Shown here one piece after another: positions 56,864 to 64,000 of a DNA stretch of 64,000 nucleotides. The stretch covers positions 3,873,501-3,937,500 of the forward strand of contig NZ_CP023317.1 of the NCBI RefSeq assembly GCF_009497655.1. The letters are read 5' to 3'. Within the stretch, counting starts at the first letter, position 1; each line of letters starts with the position of its first letter. Under the pieces are notes generated by a model. It was not told where the DNA came from and made no database searches. It worked only from the letters and a program-made list of their open reading frames with translations. Origin of the DNA: Priestia megaterium. GTDB lineage: Bacteria; Bacillota; Bacilli; Bacillales; Bacillaceae_H. Both the position numbers and the translations under genes were made by a program.

Positions 56864-56948
56864 GTTTTCTGCCTCCTTTTATAAATGAGTGCAATCTATT
56901 TTAACATAAATGACTTCTATTCTGTCATATGTTCTGTTTATAAACATA

Positions 56949-56981
56949 AAAACAGCAGGGATACAAATCCCCGCTGCTTCA
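56949..56981 (-). terminator. Intrinsic terminator after proS
   Basis: A stem of about 9 bp (CAGCAGGGA with TCCCCGCTG, one bulge) is followed on the minus strand by TTTTTATG. Confidence 0.8.
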
Positions 56982-58679
56982 TTACTTCGCTAGCAGTTCT
57001 TTCACTGTTGAAACAAGATTGTCAACTGACACTTCTAGTGACTCCCCAGTTTTCCGTACTTTTACTTCTACAATTCCTTCAGATGCACGTTTACCAACTG
57101 TTACTCGAACAGGAAGACCAATTAAATCTGAATCTGCAAATTTTACTCCTGCACGCTCTTGGCGGTCATCTAACAGCACTTCAAAGCGATTATCTAATAA
57201 CTCATTATATAATTTCTCACCTAGTTCACGCTGTTCATCATTTTTCACGTTAACTGGAATAACGTGCACTTGATAAGGCGTAACAGCCTCTGGCCATAGA
57301 AGACCGTTTTCATCATTGAATTGTTCTGCAATCGCAGCTACTGTACGAGAAACACCGATACCATAGCAACCCATAATCATTGGCTGGCTGCGTCCGTTCT
57401 CATCTAGATACGTTGCTCCCATCGCTTCACTGTAGCGAGTTCCTAGCTTAAAGACATGTCCGACTTCGATACCTTTAGCGAACTTAATAACACCTTGTCC
57501 ATCCGGTGACTGATCTCCTTCTTGGATGAAGCGGAAATCTTCGTAAGTTGCATTAAAGTTACGTTCATTCACATTTGTATAGTGATAACCTTCTTCATTT
57601 GCTCCGCATACACCGTTAACGATTGCTTTTACCGCATGATCAGCTACCACTTCTACTGAATCACTTACACCAATCGGTCCTACTGAACCAACTGCGCATT
57701 TTAATGCTTCTTTTGTTTCTTCTGGAGTTGCCAGTTCAACGACGGAAGCTTCAAAATAGTTTTTCACTTTAATATCGTTTACTTCGTGATCCCCCCGAAC
57801 AAGTACAAGCACAAAACGATCATCTACTTTAAATAAAAGGGACTTGATACAAGAAGTCGCTTCAACATTTAAGAAAGCAGCTACGTCTTCAATGCTATGC
57901 TGATTTGGTGTTTCCACTTTTGTTAATTCTTTTTCAGCTTCATCTGATTTTTCATACGTATTTACAACCGGTGCCATTTCAACATTTGCTGCATAAGAAG
58001 ATGTATCTGAATAAGCAATTGTATCTTCCCCGATTTCAGAAAGAACCATAAATTCATGCGTATCTTTTCCGCCCATTGCACCTGAATCAGCGATAACCGC
58101 ACGGAAATTTAATCCGCAGCGCTCAAAGATGCGGCTGTAGGCAGCAAACATTTTATCATAGACTTCATCTAAACTTTCTTGAGAAGCATGAAACGAATAT
58201 GCATCTTTCATAATAAATTCACGACCGCGTAATAAGCCAAAGCGTGGACGTTTTTCATCGCGGAACTTCGTTTGAATTTGATATAAATTTAGCGGTAAAC
58301 GTTTGTATGACTTCACTTCATCACGAAGCAAGCTTGTGATAACTTCTTCGTGTGTTGCTCCCAAAGCAAATTCACGGCCGTGACGATCTTTCATACGCAT
58401 TAACTCAGGCCCATATGAATACCAGCGGCCAGACTCTTGCCACAATTCAGCTTGTTGTAAAGCAGGCATCAATAATTCGACAGAACCTGCACGGTCCATC
58501 TCTTCACGAACAATTTGTTCAACTTTTTGCAATACACGCTTACCAAGCGGTAAAAAGCTGTACACGCCGCTTGCATTTTGGCGCATATAACCTGCGCGCA
58601 ATAGAAGCTGATGGCTTTTTATATCCGCATCAGCTGGCACTTCTCTTAATGTAGGAATCAATGTAGAACTTTGTCTCAT
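56982..58679 (-). CDS. proS: Prolyl-tRNA synthetase (bacterial type)
   Basis: Class II synthetase, 565 aa. Motif 2 ([26 protein letters not shown], here seen from [12 protein letters not shown]) and motif 3 ([17 protein letters not shown]) are visible. The editing (YbaK/INS) domain lies at about residues 225-405 and an anticodon domain follows. GAGGTGCGAGG precedes the ATG. No T-box leader is present in the 104-nt gap upstream. It follows rseP, as in other Bacillus. Confidence 0.98.
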   Translation of the reverse strand: MRQSSTLIPTLREVPADADIKSHQLLLRAGYMRQNASGVYSFLPLGKRVLQKVEQIVREEMDRAGSVELLMPALQQAELWQESGRWYSYGPELMRMKDRHGREFALGATHEEVITSLLRDEVKSYKRLPLNLYQIQTKFRDEKRPRFGLLRGREFIMKDAYSFHASQESLDEVYDKMFAAYSRIFERCGLNFRAVIADSGAMGGKDTHEFMVLSEIGEDTIAYSDTSSYAANVEMAPVVNTYEKSDEAEKELTKVETPNQHSIEDVAAFLNVEATSCIKSLLFKVDDRFVLVLVRGDHEVNDIKVKNYFEASVVELATPEETKEALKCAVGSVGPIGVSDSVEVVADHAVKAIVNGVCGANEEGYHYTNVNERNFNATYEDFRFIQEGDQSPDGQGVIKFAKGIEVGHVFKLGTRYSEAMGATYLDENGRSQPMIMGCYGIGVSRTVAAIAEQFNDENGLLWPEAVTPYQVHVIPVNVKNDEQRELGEKLYNELLDNRFEVLLDDRQERAGVKFADSDLIGLPVRVTVGKRASEGIVEVKVRKTGESLEVSVDNLVSTVKELLAK

Positions 58680-58749
58680 AACCTCGCACCTCTTTGCTTA
58701 CTTCTCTATCTTATTTTTTAAGGCGGACCATGCCGCAATTTTCATATAA

Positions 58750-58774
58750 TCAGCGAGGGAATATCCCTCGCTGA
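58750..58774 (-). terminator. GC-rich hairpin between rseP and proS
   Basis: A perfect 11-bp stem (TCAGCGAGGGA with its complement, loop ATA) is very stable, but only TTATATG follows on the minus strand. It may be a weak terminator or a processing/stability element. Confidence 0.55.
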
Positions 58775-58783
58775 GCGTATGTC

Positions 58784-60043
58784 TTATAAAAAGAACTTTT
58801 GAATATCATTCCACGTTACAACGAGCATCAGCAGCATTAATAAAGCAAAACCGATAAAATGAACAATCCCTTCTTTTTGACGATCAATTGGCTTACCGCG
58901 AATTCCTTCTACAGCGAAGAATAATAGTCGTCCTCCATCTAAAGCAGGAAGTGGAAGCAAATTGACAATCCCTAAGTTAATACTTAAAACGGCTGCCCAT
59001 TTCATTAGGTAATAAATGCCTGACTGTGCTACTTGATCGGTTGCTGCGTAAATACCTACAGGACCAGAAAGCATATCCAGTTTGAACTGTCCTGTCACAA
59101 GCTTCCCAAGGCCCGTTAAGATTTCTTTCATCCACGTATATGTTTCAGTAGCTCCGTGCGTGATCGAACCAATGAATGACTTTTCAACCGGTGCATATAC
59201 GCCAATTAATCCAATTGTCTGTTCCCCAACCTTGCGGCTTTCAGGTGTAATTGGAATATCTAGGGTTTTGCCGCCGCGCTGAACCGTGAATGTAATTTGC
59301 TGTTCAGGATGTTTTTGAATTACTTTTACGACATCATCCCACGTTGAAACACTTTGTCCATCAATTGCTTGAACTTTATCTCCTTGTTTAAGTCCCGCAT
59401 CAACGGCTACTCCATCTGATGTTAATTTGCCCATCACAGGTTTGTCAACAACATATCCTTGAGAAATCCCAAGAACGATAAAAATAACAAAGGCTAATAT
59501 AAAGTTCATTAGCGGACCAGCGAAAATGGCTAGCGCACGCTGACCAAGAGTTTTGGAAGCAAACTGACGGCTGTAAGGTGCAATTTGAATGTCTTCTCCG
59601 TCCATAACAAAGTAAGATTCTTCTGCTACCTCGAATTTTTGCAGATGTTCATCTTCACCTTCTTCATAACCTGAAATAAATAGATTATGCTCTAAGTCTG
59701 CTTGCTCTACCTCAATAACTTTTGCATTTGGATGCTGTTCCTTGTTATTAATAATGACTTTATTTACTTTGCCTTCCTTATCAAACATGAGGCCCACCAT
59801 TTGACCAGGCTTAACTTCAATCATTTCCGGGTCTTCTCCAGCCATTCGAACAAATCCACCTAGAGGCAGTAAGCGAATGGTATAAACTGTTTCATCTCGT
59901 TTAAATGAAAAGATTTTGGGACCAAACCCAATGGCAAACTCACGGCATAAGATGCCTGCACGCTTTGCAAAAACTAAATGACCAAGCTCATGAAAGAATA
60001 CAAGAGCTCCAAAAATGACGACAAACGCAATGACTGTGTTCAA
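58784..60043 (-). CDS. rseP: Intramembrane site-2 zinc protease RseP (RasP)
   Basis: Cleaves membrane-embedded anti-sigma factors (RsiW in B. subtilis) and remnant signal peptides. The 419-aa protein has HELGH in the first membrane helix (residues about 18-22), a PDZ domain (GDKVQAIDGQ, about 225-290) and the second active-site motif LLPLPALDGGR with the metal-binding Asp. About four membrane helices are visible. The start is TTG with AAGGGGG upstream. Confidence 0.96.
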   Translation of the reverse strand: MNTVIAFVVIFGALVFFHELGHLVFAKRAGILCREFAIGFGPKIFSFKRDETVYTIRLLPLGGFVRMAGEDPEMIEVKPGQMVGLMFDKEGKVNKVIINNKEQHPNAKVIEVEQADLEHNLFISGYEEGEDEHLQKFEVAEESYFVMDGEDIQIAPYSRQFASKTLGQRALAIFAGPLMNFILAFVIFIVLGISQGYVVDKPVMGKLTSDGVAVDAGLKQGDKVQAIDGQSVSTWDDVVKVIQKHPEQQITFTVQRGGKTLDIPITPESRKVGEQTIGLIGVYAPVEKSFIGSITHGATETYTWMKEILTGLGKLVTGQFKLDMLSGPVGIYAATDQVAQSGIYYLMKWAAVLSINLGIVNLLPLPALDGGRLLFFAVEGIRGKPIDRQKEGIVHFIGFALLMLLMLVVTWNDIQKFFL

Positions 60044-60121
60044 TGGGTATTACCCCCTTCATGTAATAGAGTCAAACCTCCACCCACCAGAAATAAGTGA
60101 GTGGCTTCTCTCGCACGCACA

Positions 60122-61270
60122 TTATCGAGAGATGGCGGATCTAACAAACTCTCTTGCTTCTAAATCTACTTCTTTAATAGTAGATAAACAAGGTTTCTGT
60201 ATTACAGTATGTTCATTCATTGCTTTTTCAATCACATCTTCAATTTGTAAAAATGTAATGTGACCATCTAGAAAGGCTTGAACAGCTTCTTCATTAGCTG
60301 CATTTAAAACAGTCGGAAGTGTTCCACCCGCTTTGCCAGCCTCAAATGCAAAAGCTAAACAGCGAAAACGCTCTTCATCCATTTTAGCGAAGTGAAGCTG
60401 ACCAATATCAGCCAAACTTAAATGCTTGGTGTCAGGCAAAGACATGCGTCTTGGATACGTTAACGCGTATTGAATTGGCACGCGCATATCGGGCGTTCCA
60501 AGCTGAGCAATAACGCTTGTATCAGAATACTCTACCATAGAATGAATGATGCTTTCCTTATGTAACAATACATCAATTTTCTCATAGGGAAGATCAAAAA
60601 GCCAATGTGCTTCAATCACTTCTAGTCCCTTATTCATCATCGTTGCCGAATCAATTGTAATTTTAGCTCCCATTGACCAGTTTGGATGATTTAACGCATC
60701 TTCAACCGTTACTCCCTGTAGTTCTGCTCTCGTCTTATCTCGAAAGCTCCCTCCAGAAGCCGTTAAAATTAAACGGTCTATTGCTTTTTGATCTTGCCCT
60801 TGCAAACTTTGAAAAATAGCTGAATGCTCACTGTCTACCGGTAAAATATCAGCGCCATATTCCTTGGCTGCTTCCATGACAAGGTGACCAGCGGTAACAA
60901 GTGTCTCCTTATTTGCAATAGCAATTGTTTTTCTCATTTTGATTGCTTCTAGCGTAGGAGTCAACCCTACACTTCCAAGAACAGCGTTTACCAATACTTC
61001 TGTAGAAGGATGAGTTGCTACTTCCACAAGTCCTTCTTCTCCATAAACAAATCGAATAGAAGGGAATTCTGCTTGCAGTGACAGACAATCTTCTTTCTTC
61101 ATTACAGAAACAAGGGCTGGCTTACACTGCTGAATAATCTTTCTTGCTTCGTTAATATTTCGACCTACAGAGATTGCTGAGAGCTCAAAATGCTCAGGAT
61201 GCGCTCGAACAATATCAACGGTTTGAGTACCGATTGAACCTGTAGCTCCTAACAAGGAAATTTTCTTCAA
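60122..61270 (-). CDS. dxr: 1-deoxy-D-xylulose 5-phosphate reductoisomerase
   Basis: Second step of the MEP isoprenoid pathway, NADPH-dependent, 382 aa. NADP motif [12 protein letters not shown] at the N-terminus, metal-site DSEHSAIFQ near residue 150 and the substrate loop [21 protein letters not shown] (seen from NWSMGAK). The start is TTG with AGGAGTG upstream. It sits between cdsA and rseP. The isoprenoid precursors feed UppS nearby. Confidence 0.97.
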   Translation of the reverse strand: MKKISLLGATGSIGTQTVDIVRAHPEHFELSAISVGRNINEARKIIQQCKPALVSVMKKEDCLSLQAEFPSIRFVYGEEGLVEVATHPSTEVLVNAVLGSVGLTPTLEAIKMRKTIAIANKETLVTAGHLVMEAAKEYGADILPVDSEHSAIFQSLQGQDQKAIDRLILTASGGSFRDKTRAELQGVTVEDALNHPNWSMGAKITIDSATMMNKGLEVIEAHWLFDLPYEKIDVLLHKESIIHSMVEYSDTSVIAQLGTPDMRVPIQYALTYPRRMSLPDTKHLSLADIGQLHFAKMDEERFRCLAFAFEAGKAGGTLPTVLNAANEEAVQAFLDGHITFLQIEDVIEKAMNEHTVIQKPCLSTIKEVDLEAREFVRSAISR

Positions 61271-61305
61271 GTATATTCACTCCTATTAAAACAAAGACAT
61301 CTTTT

Positions 61306-62097
61306 TTATAGAGATAATAAAAAAGCTAAAATTGGCATGATGAACATTAAACTGTCAAAACGGTCTAAAATCCCACCATGACCCGGTAAAATTTTTCCTG
61401 AATCTTTTACGCCATAGTGACGTTTGAACGCTGATTGTACAAGATCACCCATCTGTCCAAATAACGATACGATAATACCAATTACAAGTAGCTCGATCAT
61501 AGTTTGATCAATATTTGCTAACAGCTTAAATACAATGGCTACTATAATAGCGCATACGACGCCACCAACAAAACCTTCAATTGTTTTATTGGGACTGATT
61601 TCCGGCCATAGCTTTCGTTTCCCCATTGCTCGTCCAATAAAATAAGCTCCGGAATCCGTCGCCCAAATAATAAGGAAAGCAAAGAACAAATAAGCTAACC
61701 CGAACTCTTGACGAACCTCGATAAAATAATGAAAGCCAAAGCCAACATATACTGTTGTTAATAAAATAAACCCAACGTCATCGAAGGTAAATTTATTTTT
61801 AACTACAACCGTGTACATTAATAAAAGAAGGACAGCAGCAAGCGCTACTTCTATCTTATGTTCACTTAAGAATTGAAATGCAACATCTCTTCCGTTTGGT
61901 AGTAAAAACACCCAAGTTAGTAATAAACTAATGATACTTGGAAAAGACATTGCTTTCAAATGTTTCATTTTTAAAAGCTCAATTACACCAACTGTTCCGA
62001 TCACATACATGATAAGGGTAAAAGGTAACCCTCCAATTAAAACAATCGGCACAAATACCGCAAGTGCTACAATCGCGGTGATAATGCGCTGTTTCAT
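61306..62097 (-). CDS. cdsA: Phosphatidate cytidylyltransferase CdsA
   Basis: Makes CDP-diacylglycerol, the substrate of PgsA (also in this window). The 263-aa protein has about eight membrane helices and the family signature near the C-terminus (FKRHYGVKDSGKILPGHGG). I chose the ATG at 62097 since homologs start MKQRI and AAGGTG lies upstream; a GTG at 62109 overlaps that site. Confidence 0.95.
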   Translation of the reverse strand: MKQRIITAIVALAVFVPIVLIGGLPFTLIMYVIGTVGVIELLKMKHLKAMSFPSIISLLLTWVFLLPNGRDVAFQFLSEHKIEVALAAVLLLLMYTVVVKNKFTFDDVGFILLTTVYVGFGFHYFIEVRQEFGLAYLFFAFLIIWATDSGAYFIGRAMGKRKLWPEISPNKTIEGFVGGVVCAIIVAIVFKLLANIDQTMIELLVIGIIVSLFGQMGDLVQSAFKRHYGVKDSGKILPGHGGILDRFDSLMFIMPILAFLLSL

Positions 62098-62115
62098 CTT
62101 GTTTTCCACACCTTC

Positions 62116-62898
62116 TTATACACCACCAAAGCGGCGACCGCGCTTTTGAAACGCCTCGACTGCTTCGATTAAATGATTTTCTTTAAAATCTGGCCATAAT
62201 ACTTTTGTAAACCAAAACTCTGTGTACGCTAGCTGCCAAAGCATAAAGTTACTTAAGCGAAGCTCGCCACTTGTGCGAATAAGCAAATCCGGATCTGGAA
62301 GGCTTTTGCTCATTAAATAGGAAGAAAATAAATTTTCTGAAATAGAAGAGGAAGCCACTTTTCCCTGTTCTACATCTTCTGCCAATGACCGAATAGCGCC
62401 CACAATTTCGTGACGGCTACCGTAATTAAGCGCGAAGTTTAAAATCATCCCCGTGTTATGCTTTGTTTTTTCAATTGCCTTATCCACGGCTCGAATCGTA
62501 TGGGCAGGGAGCTCACTTTTATCTCCCATAATACGAACTTGCACATTTTTTTCAATTAGCTCAGGCAAAAAGGTTGTTAAAAATTCCTCTGGCAGTTTCA
62601 TTAAAAACTCAACTTCAGTTTTGGGGCGCTTCCAATTTTCAGTGGAAAATGCATATAAAGTTAATACTTTAACACCTAATTCATTGGCCAGTCTGGTCAC
62701 ATGACGTACTACTTTCATTCCTTCATGATGGCCCATCATGCGAGGAAGAGCTCGTTTTTGCGCCCAACGACCGTTCCCATCCATAATAATTGCAATATGT
62801 TCAGGAACAGGGTGCTGTTTCACTTGATCTTTTCGTTCTGACAAAGACAGTGTATTTAAATCTTGACTTTTCTTCCATGCTTGAAATTTTCTTAACAT
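62116..62898 (-). CDS. uppS: Undecaprenyl pyrophosphate synthase
   Basis: cis-prenyltransferase that makes the C55 lipid carrier for peptidoglycan and teichoic acid synthesis. The 260-aa protein has the substrate loop IIMDGNGRWAQ (about residues 37-47), YAFSTENWKRP and RTSGELRLSNF. GGGGGA precedes the ATG. The gene lies 18 nt upstream of cdsA. Confidence 0.97.
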   Translation of the reverse strand: MLRKFQAWKKSQDLNTLSLSERKDQVKQHPVPEHIAIIMDGNGRWAQKRALPRMMGHHEGMKVVRHVTRLANELGVKVLTLYAFSTENWKRPKTEVEFLMKLPEEFLTTFLPELIEKNVQVRIMGDKSELPAHTIRAVDKAIEKTKHNTGMILNFALNYGSRHEIVGAIRSLAEDVEQGKVASSSISENLFSSYLMSKSLPDPDLLIRTSGELRLSNFMLWQLAYTEFWFTKVLWPDFKENHLIEAVEAFQKRGRRFGGV

Positions 62899-62971
62899 GC
62901 AAAGGTCCCCCGTTGTACGCTCTCACATAAACGTGTAGCTTATGTGAGTTTTTTCTTACTACACATTATTA

Positions 62972-63006
62972 ACAAAAAAACCCCCTGTAAACAATAGAGG
63001 GTCTTT
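62972..63006 (-). terminator. Intrinsic terminator after frr
   Basis: The stem pairs ACCCTC with AGGGGGT around a 10-nt loop and is followed on the minus strand by seven T residues. Confidence 0.75.
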
Positions 63007-63032
63007 TACAATATATTTTACCTTGAAATGAC

Positions 63033-63590
63033 TTAAACTGCCATAATTTCTTCTTCTTTATCTTTTGCCACTTTATCCACTTTTACGATATGGTCATCTG
63101 TTAGTTTTTGAATGTCATCACTGTAGCCGCGTAGATCGTCTTCAGTAATTTCACCTTTTTTCTCTAACTTTTTGAAATCATCGTTTGCATCACGGCGTAC
63201 GTTACGAACCGCAACTTTTGCTTCTTCAGCATATTTTTTAACCATTTTCACTAACTCACGACGACGCTCTTCCGTTAAAGCAGGAATCGATAAACGGATA
63301 ATAGTTCCATCGCTTGTAGGTGTTAATCCTAAATCAGATTTTAAAATAGCTTTTTCAACTTCACCAATTTGTGATTTGTCATAAGGCTGAATAACAAGCA
63401 TACGAGCTTCCGGTACGCTTACTTGCGCCAATTGGTTAATCGGTGTTGGTGCACCGTAGTATTCTACCGTTACGCGGTCAAGAAGTGACGCGCTTGCACG
63501 TCCAGCGCGAATTGATGCTAGTTCGCGGCTAAATGATTGAATTGCTTTTTCCATTCTTTCTTTTGCGTTTTGCAACACTTGTTTTGGCAT
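63033..63590 (-). CDS. frr: Ribosome recycling factor
   Basis: Releases ribosomes from mRNA together with EF-G. The 185-aa helical protein has [13 protein letters not shown] and the [16 protein letters not shown] region characteristic of the family. AAAGGGGA precedes the ATG. It lies 2 nt from the pyrH stop, as in most bacteria, and is cotranscribed with pyrH. Confidence 0.98.
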   Translation of the reverse strand: MPKQVLQNAKERMEKAIQSFSRELASIRAGRASASLLDRVTVEYYGAPTPINQLAQVSVPEARMLVIQPYDKSQIGEVEKAILKSDLGLTPTSDGTIIRLSIPALTEERRRELVKMVKKYAEEAKVAVRNVRRDANDDFKKLEKKGEITEDDLRGYSDDIQKLTDDHIVKVDKVAKDKEEEIMAV

Positions 63591-63592
63591 GT

Positions 63593-64000
63593 TTATTTCC
63601 CCTTTACAATTGTTCCAATGTTTTCGCCTGTAACGGCACGTTTAATATTGCCTTCTTCCGTAATTGAGAAAACAATTAGCGGAATATCGTTGTCCATACA
63701 TAATGAAGAAGCTGTAGAATCCATAACAGCTAGTCCATCTTTTAAAACATCAATATATGTTAATGTTTCATATTTTACAGCATCAGGTACAAGCTTAGGA
63801 TCTGCATTATAAACGCCATCTACGTTGTTTTTAGCCATTAAGATAACGTCAGCTTCGATTTCAGCTGCACGCAAAGCTGCTGTTGTATCTGTAGAGAAAT
63901 AAGGGTTTCCTGTACCCGCAGCGAAAATAACAACGCGTTTTTTCTCAAGATGTCGAACAGCTTTTCTTCTAATATAAGGCTCTGCTACTTGTCTCATCTC
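63593..64000 (-). CDS. pyrH: UMP kinase PyrH (5' part outside the window)
   Basis: Phosphorylates UMP to UDP. The visible 135 C-terminal residues include [23 protein letters not shown] (seen from [12 protein letters not shown]) and [14 protein letters not shown], conserved in bacterial UMP kinases of the amino-acid-kinase fold. The frame is open to the window edge; roughly 105 N-terminal residues are missing. Confidence 0.96.
   Translation of the reverse strand, partial: EMRQVAEPYIRRKAVRHLEKKRVVIFAAGTGNPYFSTDTTAALRAAEIEADVILMAKNNVDGVYNADPKLVPDAVKYETLTYIDVLKDGLAVMDSTASSLCMDNDIPLIVFSITEEGNIKRAVTGENIGTIVKGK

Noticed and set aside
58680-58783. T-box leader for proS
   Set aside because: The gap is only 104 nt, includes the rseP hairpin, and shows no T-box sequence or antiterminator.
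1-64000. CRISPR arrays, prophage, integrases, toxin-antitoxin or secondary metabolite clusters
   Set aside because: No spaced direct repeats, no phage or transposase domains and no unexplained gene cassettes were seen; nearly all genes belong to known conserved families.

Overview
The window is one contiguous chromosomal block from a low-GC, endospore-forming Bacillaceae bacterium. Gene content and order match the pyrH-to-mutS segment of Bacillus genomes. The korAB and membrane-dipeptidase genes beside spoVS, and a nup-type transporter with a YmfC regulator inside the ymf cluster, make a Priestia (Bacillus) megaterium-like organism the most likely source; that species call is inference. I call 56 protein genes, all on the minus strand, so transcription runs from high to low coordinates. 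mutS (left edge) and pyrH (right edge) are cut by the window. I saw no rRNA, tRNA, CRISPR array, prophage or transposase gene.

Layout in the direction of transcription. 64000-56982: pyrH, frr, uppS, cdsA, dxr, rseP, proS (UMP kinase, ribosome recycling, undecaprenyl-PP and CDP-DAG synthesis, MEP isoprenoid pathway, intramembrane protease, prolyl-tRNA synthetase). 56863-52553: polC. 52188-45433: rimP-nusA-ylxR-ylxQ-infB-ylxP-rbfA-truB-ribC, the translation/ribosome-maturation operon. 45283-38265: rpsO, pnp, ylxY, mlpA, ymxH and the dipicolinate synthase genes dpaA-dpaB. 38073-34810: asd-dapG-dapA, supplying aspartate semialdehyde and dihydrodipicolinate for lysine, peptidoglycan and dipicolinate. 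34615-29388: rnjB, tepA-ylzJ, spoIIIE. 28747-23137: a GntR-type regulator (ymfC) and the four-gene nupNOPQ nucleoside ABC transporter. 22878-15210: ymfF-ymfH, ymfI, ymfJ, ymfK, rodZ, pgsA, cinA. 15010-1: recA, rny, ymdB, spoVS, dipeptidase, korA-korB, miaB-ricA, cotE, bcaP, mutS.

Regulatory sequence I can support includes an exact 15-bp CodY consensus plus a second near-match at bcaP, a CodY-like box at nupN, a LexA/DinR box with a strong sigma-A promoter at recA, a sigma-H-like promoter at spoVS, and about 28 intrinsic-terminator hairpins. Many genes use TTG or GTG starts (polC, dxr, rseP, mlpA, recA, truB, ylxR, ylxY, pgsA, nupO, probably rodZ, ribC and infB).

Most of the window is well-conserved core genome. 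The items most worth a second look are: an infB gene that encodes only a short IF2 without the first N-terminal domain; a 303-bp repeat with imperfect inverted ends at 29065-29367; a start-stop mini-ORF with an excellent Shine-Dalgarno in the nupN leader; a long structured leader before korA; intrinsic terminators inside the infB-truB and nup operons; and a YlxY deacetylase lacking the usual first catalytic aspartate. I found no convincing undescribed multi-gene system.
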